13,435 nucleotides of DNA. Source: an uncultured Eggerthella sp. GTDB taxonomy: Bacteria; Actinomycetota; Coriobacteriia; Coriobacteriales; Eggerthellaceae. Position 1 is the first letter of the stretch; each line of letters opens with the position of its first letter. Both the position numbers and the translations under genes were made by a program. Below are positions 1-7,170 of this stretch, in pieces. The stretch covers positions 1 to 13,435 of the forward strand of contig CABQIW010000042.1 in assembly GCA_902464295.1 (NCBI GenBank). The letters are read 5' to 3'. The notes below the pieces were generated by a model that worked only from the letters and a program-made list of their open reading frames with translations, was not told the origin of the DNA and did no database searches.

Positions 1-931
1 CGAGCGCCGCCCCCGCCGCCAGGGCAATAGCGGTGACCGCGCCCGGGCCCCCCGCCATATTAATAGTCGCACCAAGCGGAATGGAAACCGAATAGTTATC
101 CTTCTCAAGGCCGAGCCTGCGACACAATTCCATGTTCACCGGGATGTTCGCCGCAGAGCTGCGTGTGAAGAACGCGGTAATGCCCGAATCTTTCAAGCAA
201 CGCAGAACGAGATAGTAAGGATTCTTGCGCGTAGCAATGAATACGATAAGCGGATTGGTAACGAGCGCGATGAAGAGCATGCAGCCCACCAACACCGCGA
301 TAAGATGACCATAGGTGATGAAGATCTCGGCACCGTTTTCAGAAACTGCCACGTACACCAAGCCCAGAATGCCGATAGGAGCGAAGCTGATGATCCAGCC
401 GACCACCTTCGAAATAGCGTCGGAGACTGCGGTGAAGACGTCTTTCGTATGCTGACTCGCGGCACGCAGCGCAATGCCCAACACCACACCCCATGCCAAG
501 ATGCCCAGGTAATTCGCATTCATGAGCGCTCCGACAGGGTTGGCTACCACATTCATGAGCAAGGTGGTGAGCACTTCGCCCAATCCCTCAGGCGATGCCT
601 GATCGGCAGCGGGTTCGAGCATGGGAACGACCGTAGGGAACAAATAGCTCGCACAAACAGCGATCAGCGCAGCAACTAAGGTCGAGATGATATAGAGCAC
701 GATGACCGTGCCCATCGAGCCTGCGCTCTTTGCATTCGCGAGCGCGCTAATGACCAAAAAGAACACCAGAACGGGAGCTACCGCCTTCAAGGCGCCAACG
801 AACAGATCGCCGAGCAAGGCGATGACCTCATTTCCTGCAGGAACGCAGAATCCTAAGATCGCGCCGATGGCCAGGCCGACCAAGATGCGCTTTACCAAGC
901 TGATGCTATTCCACTTTTGCCAGATATTCAT
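1..931 (-). CDS. sstT: Serine/threonine:Na+ symporter SstT (partial, C-terminus beyond left edge)
   Basis: Sodium-coupled symporter of the DAACS (dicarboxylate/amino acid:cation symporter) family, importing serine and threonine across the cytoplasmic membrane. Reading leftwards from ATG at 931, 310 codons are open and run off the window; the family is about 400 residues, so roughly the last quarter is missing. Visible SstT hallmarks are FVGALKAVAPVL (residues 44-55), the serine-rich re-entrant loop FFTRSSAANIPVN (254-266), and the substrate/Na+ motif SIPLGATINMAGG (283-295). These match E. coli SstT as I recall it far better than GltP or DctA. A GAGAGG ribosome site lies just upstream of the ATG. 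The upstream 435 nt hold several regulatory-looking elements listed separately. Identification by seen motifs plus family knowledge; quite sure. Confidence 0.93.
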   Translation of the reverse strand, partial: MNIWQKWNSISLVKRILVGLAIGAILGFCVPAGNEVIALLGDLFVGALKAVAPVLVFFLVISALANAKSAGSMGTVIVLYIISTLVAALIAVCASYLFPTVVPMLEPAADQASPEGLGEVLTTLLMNVVANPVGALMNANYLGILAWGVVLGIALRAASQHTKDVFTAVSDAISKVVGWIISFAPIGILGLVYVAVSENGAEIFITYGHLIAVLVGCMLFIALVTNPLIVFIATRKNPYYLVLRCLKDSGITAFFTRSSAANIPVNMELCRRLGLEKDNYSVSIPLGATINMAGGPGAVTAIALAAGAAL

Positions 932-1019
932 CGATTGAACCTCTCATACATAAGAATAGGGAAAGTTTAGCGCAATAAAGCACAAAAGAACCTGCATTTA
1001 TGGCTAGGGAAACATTAAC

Positions 1020-1052
1020 TTAGTTAGTGGCGCAGGAAGAATGAAGGGCCAT
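1020..1052 (-). CDS. Possible 10-residue leader peptide upstream of sstT
   Basis: A perfect AGGAGG (complement of 1061-1066) stands 8 nt before an ATG at 1052, followed by ten codons reading MALHSSCATN and a TAA stop. The peptide ends about 90 nt before the sstT start on the same strand. It holds two adjacent serines and one threonine, the substrates of SstT, which would fit a leader peptide that senses charged tRNA supply. No clear terminator/antiterminator pair follows it, only a weak AT-rich hairpin, so attenuation is inference. It may equally be a chance mini-ORF; the strength of the ribosome site is the main argument for it. Confidence 0.3.
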   Translation of the reverse strand: MALHSSCATN

Positions 1053-1106
1053 TGAAAGCGCCTCCTATTATTCGCTCCGCGCAATTTGTATGGACAATTT
1101 CTTCTA

Positions 1107-1134
1107 GTTTTATTTCACATGGGAAATACGGCAA
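1107..1134 (-). promoter_or_regulatory. Candidate sstT promoter with palindromic operator in the spacer
   Basis: On the minus strand TTGCCG (1129-1134) and TAAAAC (1107-1112) are separated by 16 nt, each a partial match to the -35 and -10 consensus. The spacer contains an 18-nt inverted repeat TATTTC-N6-GAAATA (1111-1128), the size and placement of a repressor site. Transcripts would carry the small leader ORF and then sstT. The promoter match is weak. Confidence 0.25.
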
Positions 1135-1166
1135 ATTCTTTTGTCTTCCAGGATGAACAAAAGTCA

Positions 1167-1273
1167 GCGAGAAGTTATGTAGTGCTTCAGATTGCCCCGC
1201 CTTCAGGCCAAGTTGGGTTTGCCCAACGCAGAGCCTGAAACAAGGGGTAAGATGGAGCGCTACATAACTTCGC
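1167..1273. repeat. Long imperfect palindrome (107 nt, REP/MITE-like or structured RNA)
   Basis: The two halves pair almost end to end. The outer arms are a perfect 12-bp match (1171-1182 with 1260-1271) that continues inward through GC/TA/GU pairs. Then CCCC (1195-1198) pairs with GGGG (1244-1247), TTCAGGC (1202-1208) with GCCTGAA (1233-1239), and GTTGGG (1212-1217) with CCCAAC (1222-1227) around a TTTG loop. No coding potential and no T-tract on either side, so it is not a simple terminator. Its size and terminal inverted repeats suit a miniature mobile or REP-type element, or a structured RNA. Which one cannot be told from one copy. Confidence 0.65.
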
Positions 1274-1329
1274 AGCGTCGAGACTTTCGTTGTTTGTAAA
1301 ACAACGAAAGAAAAAGGCTTCGCAGCGTC
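1268..1329. repeat. 12-nt direct repeat flanking a perfect 12-bp hairpin
   Basis: CTTCGCAGCGTC occurs at 1268-1279 and again at 1318-1329. Between the copies CTTTCGTTGTTT (1284-1295) pairs perfectly with AAACAACGAAAG (1299-1310) around a 3-nt loop. The left repeat begins inside the end of the long palindrome next door. No U-run follows the hairpin in either direction, so an intrinsic terminator is unlikely. The arrangement resembles the footprint of a small duplicated or inserted segment. Confidence 0.55.
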
Positions 1330-1330
1330 A

Positions 1331-1358
1331 ATAAAAACGCCGTTCGCTAGAACGGCGT
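1331..1358 (-). terminator. Rho-independent terminator of tRNA-Leu
   Basis: On the minus strand a perfect 9-bp stem ACGCCGTTC/GAACGGCGT with a TAGC loop (stem spans 1337-1358) is followed by TTTTTAT. It lies 8 nt past the tRNA-Leu 3' end, in the right orientation. Confidence 0.85.
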
Positions 1359-1366
1359 AACAGAAG

Positions 1367-1453
1367 TGGTGCGGGCGAAAGGACTTGAACCTTCACGAGC
1401 CGGAGCTCACTAGCACCTGAAGCTAGCGCGTCTGCCAATTCCGCCACGCCCGC
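1367..1453 (-). tRNA. tRNA-Leu (anticodon CAG)
   Basis: An 87-nt class II tRNA with encoded CCA. The acceptor arms GCGGGCG and CGCCCGC pair fully, followed by A-CCA. The anticodon stem CTAGC/GCTAG encloses loop TTCAGGT, giving anticodon CAG for CUG codons. A long variable arm (GAGC-TCCG-GCTC) and TTCAAGT T-loop are present, as expected for tRNA-Leu. Transcribed leftwards as a single tRNA from its own promoter into its own terminator. Confidence 0.96.
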
Positions 1454-1469
1454 ATAAGTTGTGCTGTTC

Positions 1470-1498
1470 AGCATACCCCACAAACTACCCGTTCGCAA
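1470..1498 (-). promoter_or_regulatory. Promoter of tRNA-Leu
   Basis: On the minus strand TTGCGA (1493-1498) and TATGCT (1470-1475) are spaced by exactly 17 nt, 16 nt ahead of the mature tRNA 5' end. Good fit to a vegetative sigma-70-type promoter. Confidence 0.7.
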
Positions 1499-1698
1499 CA
1501 CCTCAGCTTCAAATTCATCGGTACGATCCTTTGTCAAGACAGCATACGCGAACTGTTATCGGCAACCCTATGATCCTTACAGATTTGTACGTTAGAGCCC
1601 TCTTCATGCCATCAATGCCGATACTCTAGCCACCTATATGGCGATTGCATAGATTTAAGCAGTAAAAAACACTATTTATGGCAAGATATTGATAGTTC

Positions 1699-1721
1699 TA
1701 TGCTGAATAGCACGTGTTATG
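1699..1721 (+). promoter_or_regulatory. Promoter-region repeat ahead of fhaA, inverted copy of the tRNA-Leu start region
   Basis: This 23-nt stretch matches 19 of 23 bases of the tRNA-Leu promoter -10 and start region read on the opposite strand (1453-1475). Both begin TATGCTGAA, share AGCAC and end TTATG. TATGCT could be the -10 box of the fhaA operon, but no convincing -35 box lies 16-18 nt upstream. It may be the fhaA promoter, or a shared regulatory site for the two divergent units. Confidence 0.35.
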
Positions 1722-1735
1722 TGAGGAGAACATCC

Positions 1736-2674
1736 ATGGGACTTTTCTCGAAATTTGAACGTCGCGTAGAAGACGGCTTCGAAGGTATCAACGATAAGCT
1801 CTTCGATGCTCCGATCTCTCCCGTTCAAATTACCAAGAAAGCAGAAAAGCAGATGCGCCGTGAAAAGACCGTCGGCGCTGGCAAAGAGTATGCTCCTACG
1901 CTCTATACCGTGCTTGTGAATCCCGATGATGATCGTCGTCTTTTCGGCATGTACCCTACCCTCGCAGGAGAAACCGAAACCTATCTGCGCGCTAAAGCCA
2001 ACGAAGAAGGCTTTGTCATGGATGGTGCTCCCCTCGTGCGCTTCATGGTCGACGATGATCTCAAGCATGGCAAATTCGATGTGATCGCTGAACTAGTATC
2101 GGCACCGATCATCGCGCAACTGCGCAACGAAGAGCTCGAACGCTATGGTCTTGCCCAGCAACCTGGCTATGGCGCGCCTTCGCACCCGCAGGCGAACCCC
2201 TATCAACAGCCACAGCCGCATGATTATATGCAGCCCCAGGGCTACCCACAAAACGCTCAACCGTATGCGCCAGATCAACAGCAAGGCGCCTCTGCCTACC
2301 ATCCAAGTGCACAATCCGCTTCAGTGGCAGAGCCTATCCCGGTTCCCAACACGATGATGTTCGATCACCAACAGCCTGCATCTACTGAACCAACGGCTGC
2401 CCTCATCAACCTGACCACCGACCGCTCCTTCCCGCTTGCCAATCCTCGCGTGCTCATCGGACGCGCCACCAACTGCGACATCGTACTCGACGACCTCAAT
2501 GCAAGCCGCACGCATGCAGAGATCTTCCGCGAATCGCCCAACGTTTGGGGGCTTGCCGATCTTGGCTCGACCAATGGCACGCTCGTTAATGGAAAGCACA
2601 TTGCTTCTGTGCTCTTAAACGATGGTGATCGTATCACGGTTGGCACAACAACATTCCTCTTCACGTTTCGTTAG
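1736..2674 (+). CDS. fhaA: FhaA-type protein: DUF3662 domain plus C-terminal FHA domain
   Basis: Cytoplasmic phosphothreonine-reading protein of the actinobacterial pknB locus, 312 residues. Residues 1-125 are the DUF3662/FhaA N-terminal domain (MGLFSKFERRVEDGFEGIND at the start), 140-205 a Gln/Pro/Tyr-rich flexible linker, and 222-312 an FHA domain. The FHA binding residues are present: GR at 242-243, SRTH at 257-260, and NGT at 280-282. The ATG at 1736 is preferred over one at 1700 because GAGGAG (1723-1728) sits 7 nt before it and the N-terminus then matches the family. M. tuberculosis FhaA (longer linker) binds phosphorylated partners such as MviN and PBPs; a similar scaffold role here is inference. 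First gene of the operon; 76 nt separate it from fhaB. Confidence 0.92.
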   Translation: MGLFSKFERRVEDGFEGINDKLFDAPISPVQITKKAEKQMRREKTVGAGKEYAPTLYTVLVNPDDDRRLFGMYPTLAGETETYLRAKANEEGFVMDGAPLVRFMVDDDLKHGKFDVIAELVSAPIIAQLRNEELERYGLAQQPGYGAPSHPQANPYQQPQPHDYMQPQGYPQNAQPYAPDQQQGASAYHPSAQSASVAEPIPVPNTMMFDHQQPASTEPTAALINLTTDRSFPLANPRVLIGRATNCDIVLDDLNASRTHAEIFRESPNVWGLADLGSTNGTLVNGKHIASVLLNDGDRITVGTTTFLFTFR

Positions 2675-2750
2675 ACCTGTTCATGATAATCACTTCGCCA
2701 GTCGCGTTCGCGCATCGCCTGTCCAAGCAGTTCGTCAGTAAGGTAACCCC

Positions 2751-3164
2751 GTGATAGACATCGTTCTTTTAATCGGTCGATTGTTATTCGTAGCACTGCT
2801 CTACCTGTTTCTCTTCGCCATCATGAAAACGGGTATCGGCCTCGTGAAGGGACAGCGCAAAAAAGAGAAGACCTGGTCTGTTGCAGTCGAGAAAGGTCCG
2901 AAAGAGCTCCGAGGAGCTGCGATCGATGTGCGTGGTCCGATCGTGGTCGGCAGAAGCCCTGGAGCAGATATCGTTATCGGCGCAGAGTATGTCTCCTCTC
3001 GTCACGCGCGCTTCGTGCTCATGGGGCAAAATCTCTTCATCGAGGACATGGGTTCGCTCAACGGAACCGCCGTCAACGGCATGCATATATCAGAACCAAC
3101 CGCACTCAAGAACGGCGACCGCGTAATGGTCGGCGATGTGACCATAAGGGTAAGGTACGCATAA
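2751..3164 (+). CDS. fhaB: FhaB/FipA-type membrane-anchored FHA protein
   Basis: Small (137 aa) FHA protein with one N-terminal transmembrane helix (about residues 4-25), a basic cytoplasmic stretch (33-40), and an FHA domain from about 55 to 136. Key phosphothreonine-pocket residues are seen: GRS at 67-69, SSRH at 82-85, and LNGT at 103-106. Size and order match mycobacterial FhaB (FipA), which links PknA/PknB signalling to the division machinery; the same role here is inferred. The start is GTG, chosen because AAGG (2740-2743) lies 7 nt upstream and the anchor begins at once. The stop codon TAA directly abuts the pstP ATG, so the two are probably translationally coupled. Confidence 0.92.
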   Translation: MIDIVLLIGRLLFVALLYLFLFAIMKTGIGLVKGQRKKEKTWSVAVEKGPKELRGAAIDVRGPIVVGRSPGADIVIGAEYVSSRHARFVLMGQNLFIEDMGSLNGTAVNGMHISEPTALKNGDRVMVGDVTIRVRYA

Positions 3165-4325
3165 ATGACCACCATCAGCAACAAAAACACAGCAGGTCAA
3201 GACATATCATTCGGAAGCCGCACGGACATTGGCTACGTGCGCGATCACAATGAAGACAGTCTCATCATCATTCCGCCGCTCTTTGCCGTAGCAGATGGCA
3301 TGGGCGGTCATGAAGCAGGCGAGATCGCTTCCGAGATCACCGTGAATACGCTTGCTGAACTTGCGCCAAGTCATCTCGATGCCGAAGGGCTCACCGCTGC
3401 GGTTGAAGCAGCTAACTACAACGTGATGAAAGCCCCCCGCCAGGGCATCGGACGTGACGGCATGGGCACCACACTTACCGCAGCCATGCTCGAAGGCGAG
3501 CGCCTGCTCATCGCGCAGGTGGGCGATTCGCGCGCTTACCTTTTGCACAAAGGTCACCTGCAACAGATCACGCGTGACCATTCACTCATGGCTGACCTCA
3601 TCGAAGCTGGCCAGATTACCCCCGAAGAAGCGCGTGTGCACCCAAATCGTTCGGTCATCACCCGCGCGATCGGTTCCGACATCCACATGCGACCCGACAT
3701 CTATGAGCTCAACGTAGACGCAGGTGATCGCATACTGCTTTGCTCCGACGGCTTGAGCTCCATGATCTCGAACAACGCGATCGAATCGATCATGCGCAGG
3801 CAAAGCGATGCACAGCATTGTGCCGATGAATTGGTCACCGCTGCCCTCGAGAACGGTGGTGCCGATAATGTAACGGTCGTTGTGGCGGATGTGCCGGGGT
3901 TTAGCGAAGTGCGCGAAAAGAAGCGAGCGCACAAAAGCCGCGCTTTCTACATCGGTCTTGCCATCGCGCTTGTTGCGGTCATCTTCGCGGCAGGCTTCGG
4001 CAGCTATACCTTCATCAGCAATTCAGCCTATCTGATAGAAGAGAATGGCAAGGTGAGCGTCTACCGCGGTACGCCGGACGATTTCATGGGCATCAAGCTC
4101 TCTACGTTCGATCACGCCACTGATGTCGATGTCGACAAGCTTCAACCAGGAGTGGCGAACCGCATCAAGGAAGGCATGAGCGTTTCTAGCATCGACGAAG
4201 CGAACAGTCTCATCGCCGGATACGAAGAAGAGATCGCACGTGCTGAAACCGAGGCTCAGCAAACACAAACGGCCCCAACCGCACAGCCTGCGAGCAACCC
4301 AGGCAACAACGGGGGTGGACGCTAG
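3165..4325 (+). CDS. pstP: PP2C-family Ser/Thr protein phosphatase PstP, membrane anchored
   Basis: Metal-dependent phosphatase that reverses phosphorylation by the locus kinase. The catalytic domain spans about residues 14-244 and shows the PP2C motifs: VRDHNED (25-31), ADGMGGH with metal ligands D44 and G45 (43-49), GMGTT (99-103), VGDSRAY (119-125), SDG (194-196), and GGADN (231-235). A basic juxtamembrane stretch (EKKRAHKSR) leads into one transmembrane helix (about 261-283). A further 100 extracytoplasmic residues end in a Gln/Thr/Pro-rich tail and glycines. This is the layout of M. tuberculosis PstP. Starts immediately at the fhaB stop; the next gene begins 3 nt after its own stop. Confidence 0.95.
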   Translation: MTTISNKNTAGQDISFGSRTDIGYVRDHNEDSLIIIPPLFAVADGMGGHEAGEIASEITVNTLAELAPSHLDAEGLTAAVEAANYNVMKAPRQGIGRDGMGTTLTAAMLEGERLLIAQVGDSRAYLLHKGHLQQITRDHSLMADLIEAGQITPEEARVHPNRSVITRAIGSDIHMRPDIYELNVDAGDRILLCSDGLSSMISNNAIESIMRRQSDAQHCADELVTAALENGGADNVTVVVADVPGFSEVREKKRAHKSRAFYIGLAIALVAVIFAAGFGSYTFISNSAYLIEENGKVSVYRGTPDDFMGIKLSTFDHATDVDVDKLQPGVANRIKEGMSVSSIDEANSLIAGYEEEIARAETEAQQTQTAPTAQPASNPGNNGGGR

Positions 4326-4328
4326 GCC

Positions 4329-7094
4329 ATGACCCGCCGCAATATCGAACTTGCACTTCTTTGCATAGCGGCACCGCTCGCTATTCTGCTCTTCGCGATG
4401 ATCGCCCTCAACCAGGGTGAAGAACTCGGTTGGGCAAGCATCGGCGTGCCGGTAGGTATCTTCGCTTCGTTCATCGTCTCGCATCTCGCACTACGCAAAT
4501 TCGCCCCTGCTGCCGACCCAGCGATCCTGCCGATCTGCTTCGCGCTCTCTTCGATCGGCATCGCCTTCGTAACGCGTCTCGCACCTGACCTGGCGGTACG
4601 ACAAGTTGCTTGGTTGGTATTAGGCATCATCTTCATGATCGCTGTCATCGTGTTCATGAAGAATATGGATAAGACCGCCAACTACAAATACACCCTCATG
4701 GTCATCGGCCTCATCCTGCTGCTCTCCCCTCTGCTCCCTGGCATCGGCAACGAGATCTACGGTAGTCGCATCTGGCTTTCGATCGGGAGCTTTTCGTTCC
4801 AACCAGGAGAGATCGCCAAGATCTTCATCGTGCTCTTCTTAGCGGGATACCTCGCCCAAAACCGCGAGATGCTCTCTGTTTTCACACACAAGGTAGGGCC
4901 ATTCAAATTCCCCGACCTCTCAACGCTACTGCCACTCCTTATCATGTGGCTTCTCTCCATGGCCATCGTTGTCTTCGAGAAGGATCTAGGTTCGGCGCTC
5001 ATCGTCTACTTCGTGTTCCTCACCATGCTCTATGTGGCAAGCGGCAAGAAGTTCTACCTGGTAGTAGGCTTGCTCACGATCGCCATCGGTGCGGTCATCC
5101 TCTTTTTCTTCTTCTCGCACGTGCAGGTACGCGTCGATACCTGGCTCGATCCCTTCGCCGACCCCACCAACACGGGCTACCAGCTCGTACAATCCATCTT
5201 CTCGATGGCAGATGGCGGTTTGTTCGGCGTAGGCATCGGCAGCGGCCTAGCCGACAACATCCCTATCGTCGAATCGGACTTCATCTTCGCAGCCATCGCT
5301 GAAGAGACGGGGCTTCTCGGCGCAGCAGGCTTGCTCTTGCTCTACCTTTGCTTCGCGATCCGCGGTCTCGTCACCGCTGCGCGTGCAAAATCAGACGTGA
5401 GCTCCTTTATTGCGGTTGGCCTTACCGCCACGATCGTACTGCAAGCATTCATCATCGTCGGTGGCGTTACGCGCCTCATCCCCCTTACTGGCCTCACGCT
5501 TCCATTCGTGAGCCAAGGTGGCTCTTCACTGCTCGCAAGCTTCATCGCAGTGGGCTTCTTGCTCAAATGCGGCGATCAATCGACTGGCGTTGAATCGGAA
5601 ATCGCATCAGGAACAGGCAATATTTCTGCTGAAGGCGTGCTGGGGCGTGTATCACTTGGCAAGCGCATCACAAACACCATGATCGCCTTCTCGGTGCTCT
5701 TTGCGCTACTCGTCGCCAATCTCACCATGATCATGGTCGTTCAGGCAGACGAATATAAGAACATGCCCATCAACAATCACACGCTCGTAAAGGAATCTAA
5801 GACTGAGCGCGGCACCATATCCACCTACGACAACGTGGTCCTCGCGCAAAGCGTCGAACAGTCTGACGGCACCTATAAACGCGTCTATCCGGCGGGCACG
5901 CTCGCAGCGCACATTGTGGGCTATGCTTCAGAGAAATTCGGTACCGCCGGTATCGAATCAAGCTACAACGATACGCTTAAAGGGCAACGCAACTATGCCT
6001 CCTGGACCGATGTGCTCAATGCCTCGACCGGTAACAGCGCCGCAGGTAACGACGTGAAACTCACGGTTAACTCGACCATCCAGAAAGCCGCGCAAGATGC
6101 GCTTGAGGGCTTCTCAGGTGCATGCGTGGTCATCGATCCGAAGACTGGTGCTGTGCTCGCGCTCGCCTCTTCACCCACCTACAATGCCGCCGATATAGAA
6201 ACACTCCTACAGAACAGTGCGAACTCGTCGGATTCTTCAGCGCTCTACAACCGTGCCACCCAAGCGCTCTACCCGCCCGGATCGACCTTCAAGATCGTTA
6301 CCCTTACCGGTGCGCTCGAGAATAACGTCGCCACCGAATCGAGCGTGTTCAAAGCGCCTGGTGCCATGAAGATCGGCAACGGCGATATCACCAACTTCAA
6401 TGGCCGCAGTTATGGCGAGATCACACTCGCACGCGCGACCGAAGTTTCCGCGAACACGGTCTATGCTCAGCTTGGCGTGGAAATGGGAGCTGAGATGCTC
6501 GTGAAGACTGCCGAAGATTTCGGCTTCGATCAAGACATCAAGTTCGATCTGCCTCTCGCTAAATCACTCATGCCTAAACCCGAGGAAATGACCGAGTGGG
6601 AAACGGCATGGGCAGCCGCAGGCGAGCCGGTTGGCGAACATGAAAGCCCCGCAGGTCCGCAATCAACCGTGCTCGAGATGGCAATGGTAGGCTGCGCGAT
6701 CGCAAATAATGGCGTGATTCAAAAACCTTATCTAGTCGATAGCATCTATAACGCTGAAGGAAAATGCAGCTTCACTGCTTCGCCCTCAACGCTCATGACA
6801 GCAACGAATTCCGCTACAGCAAACCGTGTGAAGTCAGTGCTCGAAGGCGTTGTTGCATCGGGTACAGGCGGTGCCGCAGCAGTTTCAGGTGTCAAGATCG
6901 CAGGTAAGACGGGCACCGCAGAAACTGGCAAGCCTATCGATGACAGCTGGTTCGTGGGCATCGGCCCATCGGAGAACTCAAGAGTAGTTGTGGCGATCGT
7001 ACTCGAAGAAGGATCGGATCTTCCTGGAGGTGCTGCATCACGTGCTCAGGGAGTGCTCCGTACCGCTCTGCAAGTACAAGGGGTCATAAAATGA
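4329..7094 (+). CDS. Fused SEDS glycosyltransferase (RodA/FtsW) and class B penicillin-binding protein
   Basis: A single 921-residue protein joining the two enzymes that polymerise and cross-link peptidoglycan. Residues 1-415 are a polytopic SEDS domain: GSRIWLSIGSFSFQPGEIAK (145-164), EKDLGSALI (217-225), ESDFIFAAIAEETG (315-328, whose D317 aligns with the essential Asp of E. coli RodA as I recall it) and PFVSQGGSS (392-400). A cytoplasmic linker of about 35 residues (413-447) leads to the PBP anchor helix (448-471). A pedestal region with ERGTISTYDN (493-502) follows, then the transpeptidase with nucleophile motif STFK (652-655), SAN (707-709) and KTGT (860-863). In most bacteria these are separate adjacent genes (rodA-pbpA), and here they are one uninterrupted frame. 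Start ATG lies 3 nt after pstP. The fusion is seen; the function is from family knowledge. Confidence 0.95.
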   Translation: MTRRNIELALLCIAAPLAILLFAMIALNQGEELGWASIGVPVGIFASFIVSHLALRKFAPAADPAILPICFALSSIGIAFVTRLAPDLAVRQVAWLVLGIIFMIAVIVFMKNMDKTANYKYTLMVIGLILLLSPLLPGIGNEIYGSRIWLSIGSFSFQPGEIAKIFIVLFLAGYLAQNREMLSVFTHKVGPFKFPDLSTLLPLLIMWLLSMAIVVFEKDLGSALIVYFVFLTMLYVASGKKFYLVVGLLTIAIGAVILFFFFSHVQVRVDTWLDPFADPTNTGYQLVQSIFSMADGGLFGVGIGSGLADNIPIVESDFIFAAIAEETGLLGAAGLLLLYLCFAIRGLVTAARAKSDVSSFIAVGLTATIVLQAFIIVGGVTRLIPLTGLTLPFVSQGGSSLLASFIAVGFLLKCGDQSTGVESEIASGTGNISAEGVLGRVSLGKRITNTMIAFSVLFALLVANLTMIMVVQADEYKNMPINNHTLVKESKTERGTISTYDNVVLAQSVEQSDGTYKRVYPAGTLAAHIVGYASEKFGTAGIESSYNDTLKGQRNYASWTDVLNASTGNSAAGNDVKLTVNSTIQKAAQDALEGFSGACVVIDPKTGAVLALASSPTYNAADIETLLQNSANSSDSSALYNRATQALYPPGSTFKIVTLTGALENNVATESSVFKAPGAMKIGNGDITNFNGRSYGEITLARATEVSANTVYAQLGVEMGAEMLVKTAEDFGFDQDIKFDLPLAKSLMPKPEEMTEWETAWAAAGEPVGEHESPAGPQSTVLEMAMVGCAIANNGVIQKPYLVDSIYNAEGKCSFTASPSTLMTATNSATANRVKSVLEGVVASGTGGAAAVSGVKIAGKTGTAETGKPIDDSWFVGIGPSENSRVVVAIVLEEGSDLPGGAASRAQGVLRTALQVQGVIK

Positions 7095-7117
7095 CCATCT
7101 TATTAGGATATGATGGT

Positions 7118-7148
7118 ATGCTTAAGCGTAACAACAGCGCTCAAGCAT
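7118..7148 (+). other. Intercistronic hairpin before pknB
   Basis: ATGCTTAAGCG (7118-7128) pairs with CGCTCAAGCAT (7138-7148) with a single A-C mismatch around a 9-nt loop. It sits in the 76-nt gap between the rodA-pbpA fusion and pknB, ending 8 nt before the ribosome site. No U-run follows, so it is not an intrinsic terminator; it could be an RNA-processing or stability element. A TATGAT (7109-7114) just upstream might be a -10 box, but I see no matching -35. Confidence 0.45.
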
Positions 7149-7170
7149 GGATTCCAAAAGGAGATTAAAC

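Noticed and set aside
1284..1310. Perfect 12-bp hairpin as an intrinsic terminator
   Set aside because: No T-run follows the stem on either strand; the true terminator of tRNA-Leu is the neighbouring stem at 1337-1358.
1328..1537. A 69-codon minus-strand frame covering tRNA-Leu
   Set aside because: It reads straight through a well-formed tRNA and its terminator; no protein family recognised.
1700..1735. Upstream ATG at 1700 as the fhaA start
   Set aside because: The extra 12 residues do not fit the family, the ATG overlaps the possible -10 box, and the strong ribosome site serves ATG 1736.
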